41,076 nt of DNA from Lachnospiraceae bacterium. Lineage in GTDB: Bacteria; Bacillota; Clostridia; Lachnospirales; Lachnospiraceae. The stretch covers positions 1 through 41,076 of the forward strand of contig JAFSGY010000048.1 of NCBI GenBank assembly GCA_017440575.1, written 5' to 3'. Below the pieces are notes generated by a model. That model was given only the letters and a program-made list of their open reading frames with translations, did no database searches and was not told the DNA's origin. Positions 26,368 through 34,381 of this stretch are shown piece after piece (positions within the stretch are counted from its first letter, which is position 1; the number at the start of each line of letters is the position of its first letter). A program made the translations under genes and the position numbers.

Positions 26368-27770
26368 GCCAATACGGTAAATACCGTCATAAATAAAATT
26401 TTAATATCCAATGCCAACGACCAGTTATCAATATATTCCAAATCAAGCTTAACAATCTCTTCAAAGTCCTGAATATCACTTCGTCCACTTACCTGCCACA
26501 TTCCGGTAAGTCCCGGTGTGATACTCATACGTCTTCTGTAATAACCATTGTACTTCTCAAACTCATCCTCTGTTGGCGGGCGAGTTCCTACAAGACTCAT
26601 ATCGCCGAGAAAAATATTAAAAAACTGCGGTGTCTCGTCAATGCTAGTCTTACGAATAAAGTTACCAACCTTTGTAATACGTGGGTCATGCTCCATTTTG
26701 AACATCAATCCCTTAATCTCATTCTGCGCTTCTAATTCTTTCTTGCGTTCTTCTGCATCTATGTACATGGAACGGAACTTCCATATTTTAAAACGACGTC
26801 CATTTTTACCAATTCTCGTCTGAGAGAAGAACACAGGTCCCGGAGAATCCAGCTTAATGGCAAGTGCTACAAATGGCGTAATCAAACACGTAATGATAAT
26901 ACCAACCAGAGAACCTACAATATCAATCAGTCTCTTAACTAGCAGCCTTCTGGAATCCATTGACTGTAAGGTAAAGGAAATCACAGAATAGCCTGCCATC
27001 TTCTGAACAAAGGTATTCGGATTATAATGGCTGAAAATATCTACATTATAGTGGCAAACCAATCCCATCTCTTCGAATTTGGTTACCATATTACGAATCT
27101 CCATCATAGATACACCCGGAAGGCAGATAAACACTTCATCTACCATCATCTGACAAACCACGTCAAACAAATCATCCTTGGAAGCCACAACCGGAATATC
27201 CTTAAATGACGTCCCCTGCTTCTGTACATCATAAAGTGCCATCGCTGTAATATCACGATCCCAAGCATTTTCCTTCTTGAACTTGGTAATCACTTCGTCT
27301 GCAAGCATATTTAAGGTTACAACCAGCATCTTATTGTTACTGTTGCTCTTGCGATAATAGTTCAACATAAACTTCTTAAATATCATATGCGCCGCAAATG
27401 TAATCACCGTATTGGTCACTGCAAAAATAGCATAAATCAAACGTGAAAATTCATATGCCTGCTGATTCAAATATAAAACGACTACCAAGCCTACCATGAT
27501 GATTGCCGTATAGCGAACCACATAATACAGCTCACGCCAATGTTTACGCCCAAAAAAGTTTCTGTTTCCGTCTAAAAACAGAGTATACAGCAGACACAAA
27601 ATCAAAATATACGCTCCTACCGTTGCATGATACTGCTTCGGATAAGCCTCCTTGATTAAATCAAATCGCAAAACCAATGATAGCCAATACGCAACCAGCA
27701 CGCTTACCATATCAATCAACAATAGACTATAGGTTTCAATCATTTTGTTTTTTCTTCTTACGTTTTCCAT
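26349..27770 (-). CDS. Undecaprenyl-phosphate sugar phosphotransferase (WbaP/polyprenyl glycosylphosphotransferase type)
   Basis: A 473-residue protein: four N-terminal membrane helices to about 125, a CoA-binding-like cytoplasmic region, a fifth hydrophobic segment near 285-305, and the catalytic domain. LVKRLIDIVGSLVG, DSPGPVFFSQTRIGKNG, WKFRSMYIDAE, SIDETPQFFNI (the Asp-Glu pair) and SLVGTRPP are the diagnostic motifs. It starts repeat-unit synthesis by moving a sugar-1-phosphate onto undecaprenyl phosphate. GAGGG lies four bases before the ATG. Separate promoter and terminator make it a single-gene unit, not part of the downstream-numbered glycan set. Confidence 0.95.
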   Translation of the reverse strand: MENVRRKNKMIETYSLLLIDMVSVLVAYWLSLVLRFDLIKEAYPKQYHATVGAYILILCLLYTLFLDGNRNFFGRKHWRELYYVVRYTAIIMVGLVVVLYLNQQAYEFSRLIYAIFAVTNTVITFAAHMIFKKFMLNYYRKSNSNNKMLVVTLNMLADEVITKFKKENAWDRDITAMALYDVQKQGTSFKDIPVVASKDDLFDVVCQMMVDEVFICLPGVSMMEIRNMVTKFEEMGLVCHYNVDIFSHYNPNTFVQKMAGYSVISFTLQSMDSRRLLVKRLIDIVGSLVGIIITCLITPFVALAIKLDSPGPVFFSQTRIGKNGRRFKIWKFRSMYIDAEERKKELEAQNEIKGLMFKMEHDPRITKVGNFIRKTSIDETPQFFNIFLGDMSLVGTRPPTEDEFEKYNGYYRRRMSITPGLTGMWQVSGRSDIQDFEEIVKLDLEYIDNWSLALDIKILFMTVFTVLARKGSK

Positions 27771-27821
27771 TTCTCCCTCAATTATTTCTAAAAACTTTAT
27801 AAAACTTTAATAACCGTGTGG

Positions 27822-27851
27822 ATTATAGCACAAAGAAAACTTTTATGTAAA
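27822..27851 (-). promoter_or_regulatory. Strong promoter of the sugar-phosphate transferase gene
   Basis: TTTACA (27851-27846), 18 bases, then TATAAT (27827-27822) with an extended TGC in front, on the minus strand and directly after the end of the preceding GT2 gene. Confidence 0.72.
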
Positions 27852-27854
27852 CCC

Positions 27855-28646
27855 CTATGGCTTATATTTTCCAAATAAATTCAAGATTAGAATCTTCATC
27901 AGTTCACTATTCCCCTTAAAGAAGCTTATCTTAGTCGGTGTCTTTCCTTTTTTCGGGTAAGCACGCGTTACCGGAATCTCACACGCCCTCATTCCAAGCT
28001 GTGTGGCCCTTACTGATAAATATGCCAATAACTCATAGGTCATAAAAATATCACGCAGCGGCTTTACCCTCTCATCCATGAGGTATCTTGCGGAATATGC
28101 GCGATACGCATTCGTCGTATCTGTAAACCACTGTCCTGCAGTCAGAGAAATCACTGGAGCATGAATTAATCTTACCGATACATTGCGGATAAAAGGCGTA
28201 TTAACCGCCTTTCCACCCTTAATAAAACGAGAGCCCTGAATCAGGTCATACCCCTCCTGCAGCTTCTCAATAAAATGCGGAACATCCTCTATGCTATCCT
28301 TATCATTTCCATCAATTGTAATGATTCCCTGATATCCTCGCTGTAGCGCCCACCAGATACCCATACGAAGCTGTGCCCCCTGCTTACCGACATCCTGCTT
28401 CACAAGAAGTGTATTGACATCCAGACTCCTCAATATTTCTTCCTTCGTACAGCCATCCGTAGAACCTCCATCACAAATTACGATATCTGCATATGAAGAT
28501 ACTTTATAATCCTTTGCGCGCTGCAATTCTCTCCTAATTCTATCACCTTCATTAATGATAGGAATTAACACTACATAATCCTTCGTTTTTTCACTATATT
28601 CTGTGCACGCAAACTTTGGTACACCTTCCTGCTTCTCGTAAATCAT
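27855..28646 (-). CDS. GT2 glycosyltransferase, dolichyl-phosphate-mannose-synthase-like
   Basis: A 263-residue soluble GT-A protein. VVLIPIINEG, ICDGGSTDG and TIDGNDKDS give the nucleotide- and metal-binding sites, followed by TDTTNAYRAYSARYL and a conserved basic C-terminal part, but no membrane helices. The ATG at 28646 has AAGGAG eight bases upstream and overlaps the stop of the isomerase gene (ATGA), so the two are translationally coupled. It is the last gene of the six-gene module; its donor sugar is presumably the product of the module's enzymes, but this is inference. Confidence 0.85.
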   Translation of the reverse strand: MIYEKQEGVPKFACTEYSEKTKDYVVLIPIINEGDRIRRELQRAKDYKVSSYADIVICDGGSTDGCTKEEILRSLDVNTLLVKQDVGKQGAQLRMGIWWALQRGYQGIITIDGNDKDSIEDVPHFIEKLQEGYDLIQGSRFIKGGKAVNTPFIRNVSVRLIHAPVISLTAGQWFTDTTNAYRAYSARYLMDERVKPLRDIFMTYELLAYLSVRATQLGMRACEIPVTRAYPKKGKTPTKISFFKGNSELMKILILNLFGKYKP

Positions 28647-29437
28647 CCAAATATCTCCTTCACATAGCACATAACATCTTCCAGTGCTGCTTCCTCAAAC
28701 ACTTCCTGTTTGCCCATCTCAATGGATACGAAGCCTGAATACCCATTTTCCTTCAAATAGGCAGCCAGCTCCTTATGAATACTCCTCTTTTCTATCGGCT
28801 TAAGCCCCGGCTCACTGATATGTACATGACTGATTCCGGCAGCATTTCCTTCCAACACTTCCACGTCTTCCTGATTGCAAATCATGGTTCCCACATCCAG
28901 ATTCAGTCCAAAACCCTTTTCTCCAATCTGTCCCATAAGCTCTAAGGCACTCTTCGTACCATTGATATAATTCGTATTATAGATAGGAGGATTTGCCTCC
29001 ATTCCAATTACTGTTCTCTTTGTTGCTGCATATGCGCTAAGCTCCTTAAAAAACGGAATTGCAAGCTCTTTTGACACACCCTCCGGGATAGCACGGTTTC
29101 TTGGGCATCCAAACACAAGATTCTTACAACCTATTGCCGCCGCAAAATCAATTGCCTTTTTGGTATAGGCTACCAGAAGTTCACGCTCCTGCCTGTTTCC
29201 AAAGATTTTCTCCTGTCTACCAAACCAAATAGATTGCATAGATGGCACACATAGACCATATTCCCTTTCCAATTCCTGCTGCCACTGTGACGCTGCTTCC
29301 AGATTCTCATAAGGATTCTGTGTAAAGATTCTGGTTGGTGCAATCTCTAGGCCTTCATAGCCCATATGTTTCATTAATCTATACATTTGCATATCCTGCT
29401 CTACAGTCCATGCGATATTTGATATTGCAAGTCTCAT
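28643..29437 (-). CDS. Sugar phosphate isomerase/epimerase (xylose-isomerase-like TIM barrel)
   Basis: A 264-residue protein of the AP-endonuclease-2-like barrel family. The metal ligands are recognisable as Glu147 (GMEANPP), Asp181 (LNLDVGTM), His206 (HVHISEP) and Glu240 (VSIEM). The family covers many sugar and cyclitol epimerases or dehydratases, so no substrate can be assigned. It starts one base after the stop of the SDR-like gene and overlaps the next GT2 gene by four bases, so it is clearly part of the same pathway. Cytoplasmic. Confidence 0.8.
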   Translation of the reverse strand: MRLAISNIAWTVEQDMQMYRLMKHMGYEGLEIAPTRIFTQNPYENLEAASQWQQELEREYGLCVPSMQSIWFGRQEKIFGNRQERELLVAYTKKAIDFAAAIGCKNLVFGCPRNRAIPEGVSKELAIPFFKELSAYAATKRTVIGMEANPPIYNTNYINGTKSALELMGQIGEKGFGLNLDVGTMICNQEDVEVLEGNAAGISHVHISEPGLKPIEKRSIHKELAAYLKENGYSGFVSIEMGKQEVFEEAALEDVMCYVKEIFG

Positions 29438-30394
29438 CTACTCACCCTTCCCATTTAAATCGCTTTCAGCGATGGAACTTTTGCTTACAAACTCAGCAAT
29501 CCTTTGTAAAATCTGCTCTTTATCACAGATATAACCATCTTTTCCACCAAAAACTTCTGCATATTTGGTTCTATAATCATAGAAAACTGGCGTTCCACCT
29601 AGCTCATTGCAAAATACATCACCTGTCAGATATTCATAAACAGCTGCCGCAGAAACCGGCTCCGTTGCAGGATGCCACAATCTGATATCATGCTCTAATG
29701 CAGTCTGAATATCATCCCACAAGCGCTCCAATGGATAAAACTGATATACATTTCGACTATCTGTAAAGTTCAATGCCGTAAATCCCAGTCTCTTAAAACA
29801 CTCCTTCAGTGCATCCCGCTTCTCTGATGGAAGCTCCTTGCACTTATAAAATCCGTTATCCTGTAAGTCATAGCATTCTGCTAACAACTCAGGCTCCTTT
29901 GCCAATAACTCAGCAAACTTCGCTTCTTTTAGCATAAAAGGAATTACATTTATATAATCATAAATAAAATTCTTCTTAATATTAATTCCAAAAAGTCCCG
30001 GTAAACGAATAATCAAAGCATCCGGATAATTTTCTCTCACCCAGCATTCCAAACGGTAGCGATTCAAGCCATAAGCATGAAGCCCCTCACAGTTAATCGC
30101 ATCCTCCTCTGTTTTTCCGTTTGGTTCTTTCCAGACATCTACGGTTGAAATCAGAACCAGCTTTTTCGGTGCTATTTTTGCAATATTCTCTTTTGCCTGT
30201 TCAATCAGCTCCATGTCCTTTTGGGGCGCATTGTTTGCCAGATATTTCTCTGCCCGAAGTCCTGAATAAATCAGCAAATCCGGTTCTAAACCGTATGCAT
30301 CCTCTATATTTTTCGAATTGTATGCCTTATCAATCTGTCCCTTTGCATAGATATTGCTTCCAACAAATCCTGTATAACCAACCAATGCTACCAT
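29438..30394 (-). CDS. NAD-dependent epimerase/dehydratase-like (extended SDR) protein
   Basis: A 318-residue Rossmann protein with GYTGFVG at 6-12 and LISTVDVW at 81-88 in the place of the active-site Ser/Thr. The usual Tyr-x3-Lys is Y108-GLN-R112, so lysine is replaced by arginine. The C-terminal domain contains an unusual long insertion around 150-200 and no RmlD signatures. It may act on a nucleotide sugar or a sugar phosphate. AGGAGG lies eight bases before the ATG; the gap to the upstream gene is 12 bases. Confidence 0.72.
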   Translation of the reverse strand: MVALVGYTGFVGSNIYAKGQIDKAYNSKNIEDAYGLEPDLLIYSGLRAEKYLANNAPQKDMELIEQAKENIAKIAPKKLVLISTVDVWKEPNGKTEEDAINCEGLHAYGLNRYRLECWVRENYPDALIIRLPGLFGINIKKNFIYDYINVIPFMLKEAKFAELLAKEPELLAECYDLQDNGFYKCKELPSEKRDALKECFKRLGFTALNFTDSRNVYQFYPLERLWDDIQTALEHDIRLWHPATEPVSAAAVYEYLTGDVFCNELGGTPVFYDYRTKYAEVFGGKDGYICDKEQILQRIAEFVSKSSIAESDLNGKGE

Positions 30395-30406
30395 TTAAAG
30401 GTCCTC

Positions 30407-31357
30407 CTATTTTGTAAGCTTTTCAATACTTTCAAAGCTGTATTTCTTTCTCTTAAACACCAAATCCACTAATATCTGCAAATATTTAATAATAATGGTA
30501 AGTATCCCGAATACCCCAAAAAAGGCAAATGCCATAAAGAAGATTGTCGTTGTCCAGCCTGCTACCGGTGTACTAAGCAGATAAATCACAACCGAATAAA
30601 CTGCAACCAATACCGCAACCATCATCATAACAATTGTCATAGTAATCGAAAAACGGTACCCTATTTCAGTAAATAGAATCAAGGAATCTACTGCCAGATC
30701 CCTACGATACTTTTCCTCTCTCTTATCATCCACAGCAGCTGACTTTCCAGCCGTTACCGTATACTTCAGATTCGCTGTTTTCAGACCGCAATTGGCATAT
30801 ACTGCCTTACGATAAGGAACCGTCTTGTTCATGCCACTAATTCGATTAATCACCCTTCTGCTCAAGATACGAAAGCGCTCTGTCTGCATCTGATAAGAAT
30901 AATCCGCAAAACGATTCAAGATATAATAAAAAATATTTGAAGTAGCTCTCTGTCTACAGTTCGGCGAAGCACTCACGATATCATAGCCCTCTAATGACTT
31001 ACGATATACCTTCATAATCTCATCTTCGTCAAAATCCAGTATGGTAGAATCAAATTCCAGAACAAAATCTCCAATAGAAAGATCCACACCGGCATTCATG
31101 GCAACCTCAAGTCCATGATAATAACTCATGTTCAATACCGAAACAGATGTATGCTGTGCCTCCTTACTCACGCTCTTAATCACAGCCACACTGTCATCAT
31201 CCGAATCATCATTGACACAGATAATCTCAGAATGTTCGAAATTATCCTCCATCACCTTCATTACGGCTCGTAAAAACGCCTCTACACGCTTTTCTGCATT
31301 ATGCACATAGATTACTGCCGATATAAAATTCTTCTCTTTATTTTTTTCGTTAGTCAT
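30407..31357 (-). CDS. GT2 glycosyltransferase with two C-terminal membrane helices (GtrB-like)
   Basis: A 316-residue protein. FISAVIYVHNAE and ICVNDDSDDDSV form the nucleotide-binding part of a GT-A fold; the usual DxD is represented by EFDSTILDFD (101-110), which is atypical. Two hydrophobic segments near 235-262 and 268-292 anchor it as in polyisoprenyl-phosphate sugar transferases. Its ATG overlaps the oxidoreductase gene by eight bases. It likely transfers a sugar to undecaprenyl phosphate, but the weak metal motif leaves activity open. Confidence 0.78.
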   Translation of the reverse strand: MTNEKNKEKNFISAVIYVHNAEKRVEAFLRAVMKVMEDNFEHSEIICVNDDSDDDSVAVIKSVSKEAQHTSVSVLNMSYYHGLEVAMNAGVDLSIGDFVLEFDSTILDFDEDEIMKVYRKSLEGYDIVSASPNCRQRATSNIFYYILNRFADYSYQMQTERFRILSRRVINRISGMNKTVPYRKAVYANCGLKTANLKYTVTAGKSAAVDDKREEKYRRDLAVDSLILFTEIGYRFSITMTIVMMMVAVLVAVYSVVIYLLSTPVAGWTTTIFFMAFAFFGVFGILTIIIKYLQILVDLVFKRKKYSFESIEKLTK

Positions 31358-32477
31358 CGCTCAATACCTCATCTAAGTCATACACTGTATTAATCTTTCC
31401 GGAAAGAACCCCTACAAAAGTAGGATTGGTCGAATACGTTCTCACCACCGTTGGTCTGGAATCATCAATTTCCGAGCTCATCAGAATTGGCTTCATGGAA
31501 AACAAGGAAGCATGATAGGTAAAACCGTATTCCTCCCGCAGATATTTTCTTGCAAGATTCGCCATATAGGGGAAAGCACTTGCAGGCTTTGCCGGACAAT
31601 CGTTACAATTACCAAGACTGGCAGCGCTGCAATATCCACCGCTCTTCTCCTGACAGGAAAATGTCGGAGTTGGCTCATAGCTTGTGGTATGTGGCGTAAA
31701 TGTAACCGAGGTTAGGGAATGAAGCCCCGTTTTACCAAATGGCATAATCGAGAAAAACGGTCCATCCATTACCGTAAATCCGTAATTATTCAGCTTCTCA
31801 TTCACATCACAAAGTATAATCTCACATAACTCATACTTAATCTTGAACTTCTCAAAGCCAAGCATATCAAGAATCTGATTCGTGGAAGCATAGGTTGCAT
31901 TCAATAAAAAGCCTGTCTGCATACTCCTGCCATCCGCAAGTGTCAGCTCATACGCATCACTTAACTTCCCAATGCTAACAATATCCACACCATACCAAAT
32001 CTCAACATTCGTTAAGCACTCTAATTTCTCTAGAAAATAATCCTTCAAAATCATGGCATCATAGGTATATTCCCTTGTCAAAAACGCTCCATCACACATG
32101 CCTTCCTGAAAAAACTTTCCCGGCTGTAGCTCTTCACAGGGAATCCCTGCTGCATCACAGAACTTCTTGAACTGCTCACCACTTGACCATGAATATTCGC
32201 TTGATGTGGCATAAACCTTCTCAAATTCCCGATTAATACAAAAATCATAATCCTTGTTAAAACGTTCAAAATAACCGGCTGATTTTAAGGCAGTAGAAAT
32301 AGACCTTGGATAATGATATCCCTGGTGAACCCTTGCCTGATTAATATATGTGGCCCTGCGAAACGGTGTCGGATCCTTCTCCAGCACCAGAACACTCTGT
32401 CCTTTTTCACCACAAAACAGTGCTGAATATAAGCCATAAAGACCCGCACCGATAATAACCTTGTCATATCTTTTCAT
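31350..32477 (-). CDS. FAD-dependent oxidoreductase (DAO-like) in a glycan module
   Basis: A 375-residue protein starting KVIIGAGLYGLYSALF, the GxGxxG dinucleotide-binding motif, followed by VLVLEKD (the acidic ribose-binding residue) and a RATYINQARVHQGYHYPRS segment reminiscent of D-amino-acid or 2-hydroxyacid oxidases. Around 275-300 it has five cysteines (SCQEKSGGYC and GNCNDCP), possibly a metal or disulfide site. It lies 23 bases after the GT4 gene and overlaps the next one, so it acts in the same pathway, perhaps oxidising a sugar hydroxyl or amine. AAGGA precedes the ATG. Confidence 0.75.
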   Translation of the reverse strand: MKRYDKVIIGAGLYGLYSALFCGEKGQSVLVLEKDPTPFRRATYINQARVHQGYHYPRSISTALKSAGYFERFNKDYDFCINREFEKVYATSSEYSWSSGEQFKKFCDAAGIPCEELQPGKFFQEGMCDGAFLTREYTYDAMILKDYFLEKLECLTNVEIWYGVDIVSIGKLSDAYELTLADGRSMQTGFLLNATYASTNQILDMLGFEKFKIKYELCEIILCDVNEKLNNYGFTVMDGPFFSIMPFGKTGLHSLTSVTFTPHTTSYEPTPTFSCQEKSGGYCSAASLGNCNDCPAKPASAFPYMANLARKYLREEYGFTYHASLFSMKPILMSSEIDDSRPTVVRTYSTNPTFVGVLSGKINTVYDLDEVLSDD

Positions 32478-32500
32478 ATCTCTATCCTTCTATGTTCCTT

Positions 32501-33604
32501 CTAAAGCAGCGCTTTCCAATACTGCTTGATGATGTTATCCCATGAAAAACGCCCTACATTTTTGCTGCCTTTTTCAATCAGCTCTTTTTGTAGTTCTGTA
32601 TCGAGTGATAGCTTCTCCATTGCTGCTGCGACTTCCTCATAATCTGTCGGATTCACTAGCAACGCTGCATCTCCTACCACCTCAGGCAATGAGCTAATTC
32701 CCGAACAAATAACAGCTGTTTTTAATTGCATCGCCTCTAATGGCGGGAATCCAAAGCCCTCCACTAAGGACAAGAATATAAACACCTTTGCATCAGCAAT
32801 CATCTTATGCATCTCTTCATTGGAGGCAATATACTTAAAGCACTCTATCTGCGCCTTTGCCTCAGATAACATATCATACGCATCGCAATCTGCTATCCCA
32901 ATAATTTTTAATGGCAACGGATTTGCTACTCTTTTATAATAAGCCTCATAGCCCTTCACAATTCCCTCCGCATTTTTGTGTGGAAGTCCTGATGTAATCG
33001 CCACAAAATAGTCCTGCTTTTGATTTTCTATTGGCTTAATCAAATTGCACCCGTTATTAATTACCTCTATTTTCTCCTCTTTTACATGAGTATATTCGAG
33101 AATATCCTGCTTCGAAGCCTGTGAAATGGTTATAACCTTATCACAATGCTTAATAGAAGCCTTTAATCTCCACATAATATAGAAGTTCTCCAGCTTGTTG
33201 AAAAATCCCGGATAATGCTTATCATAGTAAAACGGAATCATGTCATGGACTATGATCATCTCTTTTGTCAAATGCAGCATAGAGGAAAATCCTCTAGGGT
33301 ACACGACTTTATCAGCCTTATATTTTTTCGCATAAAAGGATACCAGAAACAATTCCCAAAAAATACAAAAAAGCTTATTGAGCGGATTGTACTTCATGGA
33401 GATAAATTCTACACCATCCATCTGAAAATCATTGGCATTATGCTCCGTTCCCAATACAAGAATCCTTGTATTCTGAATCGCTGAATCCGTACTTTTTGCC
33501 TTCTCTGCAACCAGATTCCTTACCAGATTCAGTGCCAGATTATAGATTCCAATACTCTTACCTGCACCCTTTACAAGCTTAAAACAGTCTATAACTAAAA
33601 TCAT
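32501..33604 (-). CDS. GT4-family glycosyltransferase
   Basis: A 367-residue GT-B enzyme. The C-terminal half carries VFIFLSLVEGFGFPPLEAM, the EX7E-type donor-binding motif, then SLPEVVGDAALLVNPTDYEEVA; the N-terminal half has VHDMIPFYYDKHYPG typical of mannosyl/rhamnosyl transferases. It is the first gene of the six-gene module and has a good AAGGAG site. A hairpin lies in its leader. Confidence 0.9.
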   Translation of the reverse strand: MILVIDCFKLVKGAGKSIGIYNLALNLVRNLVAEKAKSTDSAIQNTRILVLGTEHNANDFQMDGVEFISMKYNPLNKLFCIFWELFLVSFYAKKYKADKVVYPRGFSSMLHLTKEMIIVHDMIPFYYDKHYPGFFNKLENFYIMWRLKASIKHCDKVITISQASKQDILEYTHVKEEKIEVINNGCNLIKPIENQKQDYFVAITSGLPHKNAEGIVKGYEAYYKRVANPLPLKIIGIADCDAYDMLSEAKAQIECFKYIASNEEMHKMIADAKVFIFLSLVEGFGFPPLEAMQLKTAVICSGISSLPEVVGDAALLVNPTDYEEVAAAMEKLSLDTELQKELIEKGSKNVGRFSWDNIIKQYWKALL

Positions 33605-33627
33605 TTTTTACTCCTTATACATAGAAG

Positions 33628-33649
33628 ATGCAAGCGCTTAGGCTTGCAT
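33628..33649. repeat. Leader hairpin before the GT4 gene
   Basis: ATGCAAGC and GCTTGCAT form a perfect 8-bp stem with a six-base loop, 24 bases ahead of the GT4 start codon. The arm sequence also occurs twice in the rfbB-rfbA spacer. Confidence 0.5.
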
Positions 33650-33654
33650 TCAAC

Positions 33655-33690
33655 AAAAAAGCTACCATTATACATGATAGCTTTTATTGA
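33655..33690 (-). terminator. Probable terminator after the small anchored-protein gene
   Basis: AAAAGCTATC and GGTAGCTTTT pair (one mismatch) and are followed by a T-run on the minus strand. It would separate the 33714-35770 genes from the GT4-led module. Confidence 0.65.
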
Positions 33691-33713
33691 TTACATAAAA
33701 TTATACTACATTT

Positions 33714-34334
33714 TTATTCCTTTCGTAAAGGAAATCTAGAAAGTATCATAAATATAACAAAGGATAGAAAAAGATAGTACACGATATAATCCGTTTTAGG
33801 AAGTTCTATTCCATATTGAAAGCGTGCTTTCAACATAGAGTTCTCCAATGGAAAGGCAGCATAAGTAAACATCTGTTCCTTTTCTTCCTCACTAGCAGCT
33901 ACTTCACTAGCATAAAAAGAAATCTTAGGTCCGTCATCAATAGTATCAATAGCATCAAGAAACAAATAATAAGTTTCACCTGCCTGCAAGCCAATATCGG
34001 AAACAATTGATATCCATCCATAATCAGGCAAATCGGATAATGCAATCTTTTTTTTGTAAATCAGCGTCTGGTCAGAATCCCTAATTTCTCCTAATATATA
34101 TCCATTATTTTTGTCGCATTCCAAAGCATTCACATAAATATCAATATGTTCAATATCATCAAATTGGGGCACGAATTGTTGAATCAACTGATATCCATGT
34201 GCAATACTAGGTATTGTTTGATCATATGACACCTGATTTTCAGAAATAACCGTATTCCTAATAGTTGTCATAGGTACAATACAAAAAAAAGTCACTGTCA
34301 TAATTATCCATATAATAGCAATCATTTTTTTCAT
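33714..34334 (-). CDS. Small membrane-anchored protein of unknown function
   Basis: A 206-residue protein with an N-terminal helix (about 4-22), an extracytoplasmic central part that looks beta-rich (HIDIYVNAL, GEIRDSDQTLIYKKKI, GETYYLFLDA) and a C-terminal helix (about 183-200). The middle resembles carbohydrate-binding-type jelly rolls but no motif is decisive. The ATG at 34334 has AAAGG 12 bases upstream; an ATG at 34367 would add 11 residues with no ribosome site. It follows the GT-C gene closely and may work with it. Confidence 0.6.
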   Translation of the reverse strand: MKKMIAIIWIIMTVTFFCIVPMTTIRNTVISENQVSYDQTIPSIAHGYQLIQQFVPQFDDIEHIDIYVNALECDKNNGYILGEIRDSDQTLIYKKKIALSDLPDYGWISIVSDIGLQAGETYYLFLDAIDTIDDGPKISFYASEVAASEEEKEQMFTYAAFPLENSMLKARFQYGIELPKTDYIVYYLFLSFVIFMILSRFPLRKE

Positions 34335-34381
34335 TTGGTCATTATGCCTTTCTATAAAATCATGCAATGTGTAAAAACGCC

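Noticed and set aside
29438-30394. Assignment of this SDR as the missing RfbD
   Set aside because: It lacks the GQLG-type nucleotide loop and Tyr-x3-Lys of RmlD, and belongs to another gene set.
33680-33710. TATAAT-like hexamers as a promoter for the GT4 gene
   Set aside because: No acceptable -35 hexamer lies 16-18 bases upstream of either one, so no promoter was called.
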